12,365 nucleotides of DNA from an uncultured Muribaculaceae bacterium (GCA_910577585.1 CAJTNN010000045.1:1-12365), one strand, 5' to 3'. Positions 1-6,224 are shown, counted from the stretch's first letter. Numbers and translations: made by a program. The notes: generated by a model from the letters alone, not told the origin.

Positions 1-1269
1 GTTGGTCACCAGTAGCTCTTGCGTCAGGTCGTGGCCGGATTCGGCGTGCGATTTCAGGGTCTGGCGGAGCTTGTCGAGGCCTTGGCCTGTGTTGGCTGAG
101 ATGGTTAGCTCGATGGGGGGGCGATTGTCGGACTTGTCTGACAGGTCTGACGAGTCGGACGAGTATGACTGGTCGGACGAGTATGACTGGTCGGACTGGG
201 CGGACTGGGCGGAGAGGTCGGCTTTGGTAAGGAGGGGGATTACGGGGGCGGTAGGGTTGGCGGCTTCGAGGATTTGGCGGGCCTGGGCTCGCTGCGGGGG
301 GAGGGGTGAGGTGGGGTCGTAGAGCCAGAGGATTATGTCGGCTGATTGCAGGCGCTTGCGTGCGCGGTCAATGCCGATGCGTTCGATGGCATCGGAGGCT
401 TCGCGGAGGCCGGCGGTGTCGATAAAGCGGTAGAGGATGCCGTCGATTTCGGCGGTGTCCTCGATTATGTCGCGTGTGGTGCCGGGTATGTCTGACACGA
501 TTGCTTTGTCGTCTTGGAGGAGTGCGTTGAGCAGGGTTGATTTGCCGGCATTTGGTTGACCGGCGATTACTACGGCTACGCCGTCGCGGATGGCTCGGCC
601 GGTGCGGAAACTGTCGGAGAGCCGACGTATCTCGTCGATGGCCGCATCACATATATCGGCCAGATGCCCGCGGTCGGCAAACTCCACATCCTCTTCCGAG
701 AAGTCGAGTTCGAGTTCGATGAGCGATGCGAGCTCGATCATTTGCTGTCGGAGAGTGTCGAGGCGTGCCGAGAACTGCCCCTTCATCTGGCGGGTGGCCA
801 GGCGGTGGGCTGCGCGTGAGGATGCGGCGATAAGATCGGCCACACCCTCGGCCTGCGTGAGGTCCATGCGTCCGTTGATTACGGCGCGTTGCGAGAACTC
901 GCCGGGGCCTGCCATGCGTGCGCCGGCGGCTATGAGAGTGGCCAGCACCTCCTGCTGCAGCCAGCGCGAACCGTGGATGGAGAATTCCACCGTAGCTTCG
1001 CCGGTAAAGCTTCGTCCGGGGAGGAATACAGTGGCGAGTGCCTGGTCGAGCATCTCGCCCCGGGCATCGATGATTTCGCCCAGATGAGCGGTGTGGGATT
1101 CGGCTTTGGAGAGAGATTTACCGCGCCACACAGAGTCGGCTATCTCAAGCGCACGGGGCCCGGAGAGGCGCACCACGGCAATACCTCCGGTGCCCGGAGG
1201 TGTCGAGATGGCGGCGATGGTGTCGTTAGAGACGGGTGATGGTGATATGGTGTGGTCTATCTGTCCCAT
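1..1269 (-). CDS. mnmE: tRNA uridine-5-carboxymethylaminomethyl modification GTPase MnmE, C-terminus cut off by the window edge
   Basis: MnmE (TrmE) works with MnmG to install the carboxymethylaminomethyl group on C5 of wobble uridine 34 in certain tRNAs, using GTP and a folate-derived one-carbon unit in the cytoplasm. The first 423 residues are present. The N-terminal folate-binding domain begins near NDTIAAISTPPGTGG (residues 15-29). The helical domain carries GPGEFSQRAVINGRMDLTQA (121-140). The G domain shows GQPNAGKS (237-244), GTTRD (263-267), DTAG (284-287), TKAD (348-351, the G4 motif with T for N) and SAN (391-393). The C-terminal helices and the C-terminal FCIGK-type cysteine motif lie beyond base 1. 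The ATG at 1267-1269 is inside the last codons of the upstream nuclease gene, so translation is probably coupled. Oddity: a Ser/Asp/Gln-rich insert at residues 353-381 between G4 and G5. Family assignment is very secure. Confidence 0.96.
   Translation of the reverse strand, partial: MGQIDHTISPSPVSNDTIAAISTPPGTGGIAVVRLSGPRALEIADSVWRGKSLSKAESHTAHLGEIIDARGEMLDQALATVFLPGRSFTGEATVEFSIHGSRWLQQEVLATLIAAGARMAGPGEFSQRAVINGRMDLTQAEGVADLIAASSRAAHRLATRQMKGQFSARLDTLRQQMIELASLIELELDFSEEDVEFADRGHLADICDAAIDEIRRLSDSFRTGRAIRDGVAVVIAGQPNAGKSTLLNALLQDDKAIVSDIPGTTRDIIEDTAEIDGILYRFIDTAGLREASDAIERIGIDRARKRLQSADIILWLYDPTSPLPPQRAQARQILEAANPTAPVIPLLTKADLSAQSAQSDQSYSSDQSYSSDSSDLSDKSDNRPPIELTISANTGQGLDKLRQTLKSHAESGHDLTQELLVTN
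127..213 (-). repeat. Low-complexity tandem-repeat insert within mnmE
   Basis: On the plus strand the 18-bp unit GTCGGACGAGTATGACTG occurs at 154-171 and again, identical, at 172-189. Degenerate GTCGGAC/GGCGGAC pieces flank it on both sides. Read in the mnmE frame it encodes repeated S-D-Q-S-Y-S, giving a Ser/Asp/Gln/Tyr-rich run at about residues 353-381. This lies between the TKAD (G4) and SAN (G5) motifs of the GTPase domain, where it probably forms a flexible surface loop. The unit length keeps the reading frame. Confidence 0.85.
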
Positions 1270-2123
1270 TCCTTGAATGATTTGCTGCTTTCAATCTTAT
1301 TTTCGAGTTCGTCGGGCAGAGAAGAGAAGAAGTCAAGACCGGTGAGTTCTTCTACTTCATCTACGGTCATGGCATAATTCTCCATATTGCCCGGCGCGCG
1401 CATGTTGGGGTAGACGAATCCGATGGCCCGGGGATTCTCCACGTAGGGTGCGAGCAGCACCTTGAAGCAAGCCGACGGCACACGCACGCCGCTGCCTATT
1501 GTGGCAGTATCGGCGTCGGTATAGATAGGTCCGGCAACAATCACCAAGGCCGAGTCGCGTTGAGCCCAGAGTCGCTCCTTATTCTCGAGAGTCTGCCAAG
1601 CCACGCCGTTGAGCTCATGCTTCTGAGGCACCATGTTAGTCATCACGAAGCAATCGTGCATGGCTTCGGGGCTCCATTTCTGGTCGGCCGAGGGGCACAT
1701 GTGTCCGCGGTCGTAGCCCGACTTGGTGTAGTCGGCATACGAGGCGCATCCCTCCACCTCCTTATCCGTCCAGAAATCATTCGAGCGCTCCTCATCGCCG
1801 GCCACCTCGGTGCCGAGCAGTTCCCATCCTACCCAGTCGGGGGTGCGGTTGGCCGGATTGAAGGCCATTGTGAAGCCTGTGTAGTCGAGGAGTCGGGTCC
1901 CTTTGCCGCGGGCCGGATCGATGTATTGAGCCACCTCCAGATCGGGATAATGGTTGGTGGCGGCAGCTACGGCTGACGCCTTCGAATCATTTGATCCGGA
2001 GCCGGAATCATTGGCAGATCTCATGGCCATTACCGCCCCTATGCCTGCCATCAGCAGCAGCGCAATGACCACAAAAGGCCATATGCTGACCGGGCGGCGG
2101 CGTGTATTACGGTGATTTTTCAT
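1257..2123 (-). CDS. Membrane-anchored DNA/RNA non-specific endonuclease (NUC1/NucA family)
   Basis: Predicted metal-dependent nuclease that cuts DNA and RNA without sequence preference, 288 residues. A basic start is followed by one hydrophobic segment at about residues 14-34, which reads as a signal anchor or uncleaved signal, so the catalytic domain should face the periplasm or cell exterior. A Ser/Gly/Asn-rich linker (about 35-55) leads to the Endonuclease_NS domain (about 75-275). The signature DRGH is at 138-141, with His141 the expected general base. Asn163 in MTNMVPQ, Asn172 and Glu180 match in spacing the Asn/Asn/Glu set that surrounds the Mg2+ ion in Serratia nuclease. The gene is upstream of and overlaps mnmE by 13 bases. 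It may serve nucleic-acid scavenging or extracellular DNA degradation; that role is inference. No adjacent immunity-like gene is seen, so a toxin role is not favoured. Confidence 0.92.
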   Translation of the reverse strand: MKNHRNTRRRPVSIWPFVVIALLLMAGIGAVMAMRSANDSGSGSNDSKASAVAAATNHYPDLEVAQYIDPARGKGTRLLDYTGFTMAFNPANRTPDWVGWELLGTEVAGDEERSNDFWTDKEVEGCASYADYTKSGYDRGHMCPSADQKWSPEAMHDCFVMTNMVPQKHELNGVAWQTLENKERLWAQRDSALVIVAGPIYTDADTATIGSGVRVPSACFKVLLAPYVENPRAIGFVYPNMRAPGNMENYAMTVDEVEELTGLDFFSSLPDELENKIESSKSFKEWDR

Positions 2124-2145
2124 AAACTCATTGCAAAAATTTCTA

Positions 2146-2153
2146 CAAAGATA
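2146..2153 (-). promoter_or_regulatory. Candidate -7 element for the nuclease-mnmE unit
   Basis: Read on the minus strand this is TATCTTTG, an exact match to the Bacteroidetes -7 consensus TAnnTTTG. It lies 22 bases upstream of the nuclease ATG, so the leader would be short. No clear TTTG -33 element is found 19-20 bases further upstream, which keeps confidence moderate. Confidence 0.45.
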
Positions 2154-2176
2154 CTATATTTACACGTAAAAATGAT

Positions 2177-2184
2177 TAACTTTG
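2177..2184 (+). promoter_or_regulatory. Candidate -7 element for pepT-miaA
   Basis: TAACTTTG matches TAnnTTTG and faces pepT. Transcription would start near 2190, giving a leader of about 70 bases that contains the hairpin at 2200-2221. No good -33 TTTG is present at the expected distance. It lies back to back with the minus-strand -7 box at 2146-2153. Confidence 0.45.
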
Positions 2185-2199
2185 GGGTTAAATAGAGGG

Positions 2200-2221
2200 C
2201 TACGGGCGTAAAAGCCCGTAG
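2200..2221 (+). other. Perfect 8-bp stem-loop in the pepT leader
   Basis: CTACGGGC (2200-2207) and GCCCGTAG (2214-2221) are perfect inverted repeats around the loop GTAAAA. No T-run follows on the plus strand, so it does not look like an intrinsic terminator there. It sits about 40 bases before the pepT ATG. It could be a REP-like palindrome, an mRNA-stabilising 5' hairpin or a protein-binding site; the sequence alone cannot decide. Confidence 0.6.
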
Positions 2222-2261
2222 CGCTGACCACAACTCAATACCAAAAAAAACATATAACTGC

Positions 2262-3479
2262 ATGAACGTAACGGACCGATTTCTTCGCTATGTGAAGTTT
2301 GACACCCAGAGCGATGACCTTACGAATATGACTCCCTCCACCCCCGGGCAGATGGAATTTGCCATCTACCTCAAGGGTGAGCTTGAATCGATGGGGCTTG
2401 AGGATGTCTCGCTTGACGAGAATGGATATCTGATGGCCACACTCCCCTCTAACGTCGACAAGGATGTGCCTGTCGTGGGCTTCATCGCCCATCTCGACAC
2501 TGCCCCCGACATGAGCGGGCGCCACGTCAATCCGCGCATCGTAGAGAAATACGACGGACGCGACATCGTGCTCAACCAGGAGCAGCAGATAGTGCTGAGT
2601 CCCAAGGAATTCCCGGAGATGCTCGACTATATGGGCCAGGACCTTATCGTGACTGACGGCACCACACTTCTGGGCGCCGACGACAAGGCCGGTATTGCCG
2701 AGATAATCTCGGCTGTGGCATGGCTGCAGGCGCATCCTGAGGTGAAGCATGGCAAGGTGCGCATTGCCTTTAATCCGGATGAGGAGATTGGCAAGGGCGC
2801 GCATAAATTTGATGTAGAGCGCTTTGGCGCTGCCTTCGGTTTTACGATGGATGGTGGCGCGGTAGGGGAGCTCGAATATGAGAACTTTAATGCCGCCGGC
2901 GTGAAAATCACCATCAAGGGGCGCAACGTGCACCCCGGCACAGCCAAGAACAAGATGGTCAACTCCATCCGCGTAGCCAATCAGTTTGCGCAGATGCTGC
3001 CGCGCTGGGAGACCCCTGAGCACACCGAGGGCTACGAAGGTTTCTACCACCTCGTGGGCATCAACGGCACGGTAGAGGAGACCACCCTCAACTATATAAT
3101 CCGCGACCACGACCGCGCCCGCTTCGAGAGCCGCAAGCGCGAGATCGAGCATCTTGTGCGCAAGACCAACGAAGAGTATCCCGGCTGCTGCACTGCCGAG
3201 ATCAACGACCAGTACTACAACATGCGCGAGAAGATAGAGCCCGTGATGCACATCATCACCCTCGCCGAGCAAGCCATGCGCGAGGCCGGAGTAGAGCCCA
3301 AGGTGCAGCCGATCCGCGGCGGCACAGATGGCGCGCAGCTCTCATTCAAGGGGCTGCCGTGTCCCAACATCTTCGCAGGTGGCGAGAACTTCCATGGCCG
3401 CTACGAATATGTGCCCATCCAGTCGATGCAGAAGGCCCGCGACGTAGTGGTCAACATCTGCCGTTTGCTGGCCGAATGA
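2262..3479 (+). CDS. pepT: Peptidase T (tripeptide aminopeptidase)
   Basis: Cytoplasmic zinc aminopeptidase of the M20B family that removes the N-terminal residue from tripeptides, 405 residues, close to the usual length of about 408. The two-zinc site is fully readable: His77 and Asp79 in AHLDTAPD, bridging Asp140 in GADDKAG, catalytic Glu174 with Glu175 in NPDEEIGKGA, Asp197 in FTMDGG, and His378 in GGENFHGRYE. The dimerisation (lid) domain spans about residues 208-320 and contains NVHPGTAKNKMVN. The IRGGTDGAQLSFKGLPCPN segment (351-369) is also characteristic. The ATG is preceded by an A-rich leader without a Shine-Dalgarno sequence, as is usual in Bacteroidetes. miaA follows after 34 bases, probably on the same transcript, though the two functions are unrelated. 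Confidence 0.97.
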   Translation: MNVTDRFLRYVKFDTQSDDLTNMTPSTPGQMEFAIYLKGELESMGLEDVSLDENGYLMATLPSNVDKDVPVVGFIAHLDTAPDMSGRHVNPRIVEKYDGRDIVLNQEQQIVLSPKEFPEMLDYMGQDLIVTDGTTLLGADDKAGIAEIISAVAWLQAHPEVKHGKVRIAFNPDEEIGKGAHKFDVERFGAAFGFTMDGGAVGELEYENFNAAGVKITIKGRNVHPGTAKNKMVNSIRVANQFAQMLPRWETPEHTEGYEGFYHLVGINGTVEETTLNYIIRDHDRARFESRKREIEHLVRKTNEEYPGCCTAEINDQYYNMREKIEPVMHIITLAEQAMREAGVEPKVQPIRGGTDGAQLSFKGLPCPNIFAGGENFHGRYEYVPIQSMQKARDVVVNICRLLAE

Positions 3480-3513
3480 TTCATCGCGCGGCCCCGGCCG
3501 CATTGGATTCAAG

Positions 3514-4386
3514 ATGAAGAAAGAAGGAAAAGTAACTGTAATAACAGGGCCGACTGCCTCAGGTAAGTCGGCCCTTGCTTTGGAGCTTGCCTCGCGCCGC
3601 GGGCTCCACATCATCAATGCCGACAGCCGGCAGGTGTATCATGGCATACCGATTGTGACGGCCATGCCCACACCCGAGGAGCTGGCCAGTGTGCCGCATC
3701 ATCTGATAGACATGCTTCCGCTCGAGTCCTACTACAGTGCCGCCCGATTTGAAGAGGAGGCGCTGCAGGTGGCACGCCGCGAGATAGAGCGTTGTGGCGA
3801 GGTGATAGTGTGCGGCGGCTCGATGATGTATATCGACGCCTTCTGCCATGGGATAGATGAACTCCCGGAGGTCAGCGGCAGCGTGCGCCAGGAGGTGCAG
3901 CGTCTATGGCAGGAGAATGGCGATGACTGGGCTCTGGCCGAGCTCGAACGCCTTGATCCGGAATATTACGGTATAGTCGACCGTCGTAATCTCAAGCGTG
4001 TGGTGCATGCCCTCGAGATAATCAAAGGCTCGGGCCGCACCTATACCTCCCTGCGCACCGGGCGGCGCACCGAGCGCGACTTCGAGATAGAATTGATCCA
4101 CCTTGACCTTCCCCGCCACGAACTCTTCAGCCGCATCAACAGCCGCGTGGATGCCATGGTGCAGGCCGGACTCGAAGATGAAGCCCGCAGTGTCTATCCA
4201 CTCCGAGGTCTCAACTCACTCAATACGGTGGGACTCAAGGAGATGTTTGCATGGTTTGATGGCCAGATGGACCGCGCCACAGCCATAGAGCGCATAAAAA
4301 AGAACACGCGCGTCTATGCCAAGAAGCAACTCACATGGCACAGACGGCGTGTAGAAATATCATCGGCGGGGCATGGCTCCCACTGA
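3514..4386 (+). CDS. miaA: tRNA dimethylallyltransferase (MiaA), GGSMMYID variant
   Basis: Transfers a dimethylallyl group from dimethylallyl pyrophosphate to N6 of adenosine 37, next to the anticodon of tRNAs reading UNN codons; cytoplasmic. The 290 residues cover the whole family length. Visible motifs are the P-loop GPTASGKS (12-19), DSRQVY (37-42, containing the family's catalytic Asp), GGSMMYID (101-108, where E. coli has GGTGLY), RRNLKRVVHALEI (157-169), TVGLKEMFAWF (238-248) and RVYAKKQLTWHRRR (266-279), the last matching the tRNA-binding C-terminal region. From memory, many Bacteroidetes carry two MiaA paralogues, and this one resembles the SMMYID type often labelled MiaA2; no second copy lies in this window. 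It follows pepT by 34 bases, with no promoter seen between them. Confidence 0.95.
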   Translation: MKKEGKVTVITGPTASGKSALALELASRRGLHIINADSRQVYHGIPIVTAMPTPEELASVPHHLIDMLPLESYYSAARFEEEALQVARREIERCGEVIVCGGSMMYIDAFCHGIDELPEVSGSVRQEVQRLWQENGDDWALAELERLDPEYYGIVDRRNLKRVVHALEIIKGSGRTYTSLRTGRRTERDFEIELIHLDLPRHELFSRINSRVDAMVQAGLEDEARSVYPLRGLNSLNTVGLKEMFAWFDGQMDRATAIERIKKNTRVYAKKQLTWHRRRVEISSAGHGSH

Positions 4387-4409
4387 AAAACACCGCGCGG
4401 GACGCGTGT
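4386..4409 (-). terminator. Probable intrinsic terminator of the outer-membrane barrel gene
   Basis: On the minus strand ACACGCG (plus 4409-4403) pairs with CGC-g-GTGT (plus 4397-4390), with one bulged base and a five-base loop. A run of five Ts follows directly (plus 4390-4386 is A-rich). It begins about 30 bases after the barrel gene stop. An outer pair GGCTCC (4375-4380)/GGAGCC (4411-4416) extends the structure over the end of miaA, so the convergent miaA transcript may also fold here. Confidence 0.5.
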
Positions 4410-4439
4410 AGGAGCCACAGCTGCTTCTGGACGGGAGAA

Positions 4440-5141
4440 TCAGAAATCGTAGCCCAGCGAGAAGACCCAGGCCTTGTTGCGGCCCCCCAGTCGCGAATCG
4501 CTCCAGGGCTTGAGCCATCCGGCCTCGTAATGCACGGCCACAACATAGTGGTCAAGAATCTTCAGTCCCGTGCCGAACTTCAGCCCGAAATCGCATTTCG
4601 TAGACTTTATCGCCACATAATCAGTGGGATTGGCCGCAGGATTCGTATACACAGGATAATAGAAATCGCCATTGACCGAATTCTTCAGCCGGATCTGCAG
4701 GTATGGACCCGCCTCCACATTCCAGCGGATATCATCGCTCAGATTGAAGTGGAAAGCCGCCATGATCGGGATTACGAAATTATAGCTGCGGTCGCGGCCA
4801 TACTGAGTCATATACTCAGCCTCACCCTCCTCATTATATCCGGCCACATTCACATAAGAATACTTGCCGCTGCGTGACTCATAGAAGAGCCCCGGCTGGA
4901 TAGAGAAATAATTGCGGAAGTTGATGTCGACCACCACGCCGGCGTCGATGCCCGTGCCCCAGGAATTGAGGTTCCACACATTAAAGACCTCCTTGTTGAG
5001 ATTGCGGTTGGAAGTGTTGACGCCGAAGCGGACGCCGAGATCGATAAGCGATTCAGGAGCCGAAGTGTCGAAGAAATCAGCGCTCCAGGCTGCCGAGGCA
5101 GCCATAGCCAGAGAGGCTGCAAGTATAAATTTGTGTTGCAT
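4440..5141 (-). CDS. Outer-membrane beta-barrel protein (PorT-like / OMP_b-brl_2 type)
   Basis: A 233-residue protein with a cleavable signal peptide: hydrophobic residues 5-18 and a likely cut in the AAWS-ADFF region near residue 20. The rest alternates polar and hydrophobic residues with many aromatics and Gly, as in amphipathic strands. Examples are IDLGVRFGVNTS (33-44), TGIDAGVVVDINFRNYFSIQPGLFYESRSG (63-92, seen as successive strands), IMAAFHFNLSDDIRWNVEAGPYLQIRL, and the closing WVFSLGYDF with terminal Phe, which fits recognition by the BAM complex. Length and pattern suit an eight-stranded barrel such as the porin/PorT family of Bacteroidetes. The substrate or role is unknown. It follows gpmA on the same strand after 85 bases but has its own consensus promoter, so it is probably transcribed independently. 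Confidence 0.85.
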   Translation of the reverse strand: MQHKFILAASLAMAASAAWSADFFDTSAPESLIDLGVRFGVNTSNRNLNKEVFNVWNLNSWGTGIDAGVVVDINFRNYFSIQPGLFYESRSGKYSYVNVAGYNEEGEAEYMTQYGRDRSYNFVIPIMAAFHFNLSDDIRWNVEAGPYLQIRLKNSVNGDFYYPVYTNPAANPTDYVAIKSTKCDFGLKFGTGLKILDHYVVAVHYEAGWLKPWSDSRLGGRNKAWVFSLGYDF

Positions 5142-5193
5142 GATGGGTCAAAAATTAGAGAAAGAGCCCGAGACGCCCCTCCATGAATAGCCG

Positions 5194-5225
5194 CAAATTT
5201 AATACTTTATGCCGAGAAATGCAAA
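5194..5225 (-). promoter_or_regulatory. Bacteroidetes consensus promoter for the outer-membrane barrel gene
   Basis: On the minus strand TTTG (plus 5225-5222) is followed by exactly 20 bases and then TAAATTTG (plus 5201-5194). This fits the -33 TTTG / -7 TAnnTTTG consensus of the Bacteroidetes primary sigma factor. The start should lie near 5187, giving a leader of about 45 bases before the ATG at 5141. The -33 element begins just past the gpmA stop codon. Confidence 0.8.
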
Positions 5226-5226
5226 T

Positions 5227-6009
5227 TTAGGAGCGCGCCGAGGGCGAGGCATCGCGCGAGGCATCGGGCGCCGAAGCCTGATTGGCCACAGCCTTCATGC
5301 GGCGGGCAATCTCCTCGGCATCGCCGGGCATGTAGTCGCTGCGGTAGGTGAGGTCGTCGTTGAATTCAAACACCCACGGAGTGGCCGTAGGCAGATTCAG
5401 CTCAGCGATCTCATCATCCGGAATATGCTTCAGATTCTTGATGATGGCACGCAGACTATTGCCGTGGGCCACCACCAGCAGAGTGTCGTTGTCGGCCAGA
5501 GCCGGCATGATCTCGCACTCCCAGTAGGGCATCGTGCGCCGCACCGTATCCTTAAGCGACTCAGTGAGCGGCAACTCATTGACCGGCACCTTCACATATC
5601 GCGGGTCGAGCAGCGGGCTGCGCGGATCATCTGGAGCGAGCGGCGCCGGCGCCACATCATAGCTGCGGCGCCATATCTGCACCTGCTTCTCGCCATATTT
5701 CTCAGCCGTCTCGCGCTTGTTGAGACCCTGCAGAAATCCGTAGTGCTTCTCATTCAGGCGCCAGCTCTTGCGCACCGGGATATACATCTGGTCCATTCTC
5801 TCGAGCACCACATCGAGAGTCCTGACAGCCCTTCGGAGATAAGAAGTGAACGCCATATCGAATCTGAAGCCCAGATCCATCAGCAGTTTCCCGGCCTCGG
5901 CCGCCTCCTCTATCCCCTTGGGGGTCAGAGGTACATCGGTCCATCCGGTGAAACGGTTCTCCTTGTTCCATTCACTCTCGCCGTGGCGAAGCAGTACGAT
6001 TCTTTTCAT
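5227..6009 (-). CDS. gpmA: 2,3-bisphosphoglycerate-dependent phosphoglycerate mutase
   Basis: Interconverts 3-phosphoglycerate and 2-phosphoglycerate in glycolysis and gluconeogenesis through a phosphohistidine; cytoplasmic. The ATG at 6007-6009 gives 260 residues starting MKRIVLLRHGESEWN. An in-frame TTG at 6028-6030 would add seven residues but is unlikely, because family members start right before the RHG motif. Visible active-site residues are His9 in LRHGE, Arg60 in YLRRAVRT, Glu87 in LNEKHYG (proton donor), the RR pair at 114-115 and His182 in VAHGNS. The body matches the roughly 250-residue E. coli enzyme through VANQ (241-244). It is followed by a 16-residue Ser/Ala/Asp/Arg tail containing DASRDASP, encoded by a 12-bp tandem duplication. 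No exact consensus promoter was found directly upstream; only an imperfect TAgTTTG near 6028-6034 is seen. Confidence 0.96.
   Translation of the reverse strand: MKRIVLLRHGESEWNKENRFTGWTDVPLTPKGIEEAAEAGKLLMDLGFRFDMAFTSYLRRAVRTLDVVLERMDQMYIPVRKSWRLNEKHYGFLQGLNKRETAEKYGEKQVQIWRRSYDVAPAPLAPDDPRSPLLDPRYVKVPVNELPLTESLKDTVRRTMPYWECEIMPALADNDTLLVVAHGNSLRAIIKNLKHIPDDEIAELNLPTATPWVFEFNDDLTYRSDYMPGDAEEIARRMKAVANQASAPDASRDASPSARS
5244..5267 (-). repeat. 12-bp tandem duplication in the 3' end of gpmA
   Basis: GCGAGGCATCG occurs at 5244-5254 and again at 5256-5266 with a 12-bp period. In the gpmA frame it encodes DASR-DASP in the C-terminal tail, beyond the conserved mutase fold. The duplication keeps the reading frame. 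Confidence 0.8.
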
Positions 6010-6065
6010 AGTATATTCTGTTTTATCCAAACTAAATTAAGGTGATAGCGCGTAAGATAGTGGGG

Positions 6066-6146
6066 CGCCGCACTGCCGGCAAGCAAGTCGGCAGATGCTA
6101 CATACGTATAACATCTCATCGGGGCTGAAGGCTTGCCGGAGCGGCG
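6066..6146. repeat. Long imperfect inverted repeat (possible structured RNA, terminator or REP/MITE-like element)
   Basis: CGCCGC (6066-6071) pairs with GCGGCG (6141-6146). CCGGCAAGC (6076-6084) pairs with GCTTGCCGG (6131-6139). Further in, AGATG (6093-6097) pairs with CATCT (6112-6116). The apex holds the self-complementary ATACGTAT (6102-6109). A competing local hairpin, CTGCCG (6073-6078) with CGGCAG (6089-6094), is mutually exclusive with the long stems. It lies upstream of the YitT promoter, so it is outside that transcript; a gpmA transcript would include it only if it began beyond 6146. Confidence 0.6.
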
Positions 6147-6158
6147 AGTAAATACTCG
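6145..6158. promoter_or_regulatory. 14-base palindrome, candidate operator
   Basis: CGAGTA (6145-6150), two A, then TACTCG (6153-6158): a perfect inverted repeat with an AA centre. It ends 35 bases before the -33 box of the YitT-family promoter. The size and symmetry suit a dimeric regulator, but no matching factor is identifiable, and its left end overlaps the long inverted repeat. Confidence 0.4.
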
Positions 6159-6193
6159 AAATAAATCAAAAAGTTAAAAGTATAGGTAGGTGT

Positions 6194-6224
6194 TTTGTGG
6201 GTTACATAAAAATTTATATCTTTG
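6194..6224 (+). promoter_or_regulatory. Bacteroidetes consensus promoter for the YitT-family gene
   Basis: TTTG (6194-6197), a 19-base spacer and TATCTTTG (6217-6224) fit the -33/-7 consensus. Transcription should start near 6231, which lies downstream of any start codon before that point. It therefore supports the ATG at 6319 as the true start, with a leader of about 88 bases. Confidence 0.8.

Noticed and set aside
2..1276. Several plus-strand open frames across the left end
   Set aside because: They lie opposite mnmE, whose domains and motifs are continuous on the minus strand. The plus-strand products are Arg/Ser-rich without any domain signal.
1257..2123. Nuclease toxin of an interbacterial or defence system
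   Set aside because: It is a single-domain anchored nuclease without toxin-delivery domains, and no immunity-like or defence gene lies beside it. A scavenging role is simpler.
2235..3272. A 345-codon open frame on the minus strand across pepT
   Set aside because: It is antisense to a complete peptidase T with all metal ligands in place, has an odd His/Val/Leu-rich composition and matches no family I know. It is a shadow of GC-rich codon use.
4440..5141. OmpA-like protein
   Set aside because: There is no C-terminal peptidoglycan-binding domain. The chain ends at the last barrel strand with a terminal Phe.
6010..6030. TTG start adding seven residues to GpmA
   Set aside because: The family starts immediately before the RHG motif, and an ATG is available at 6009.
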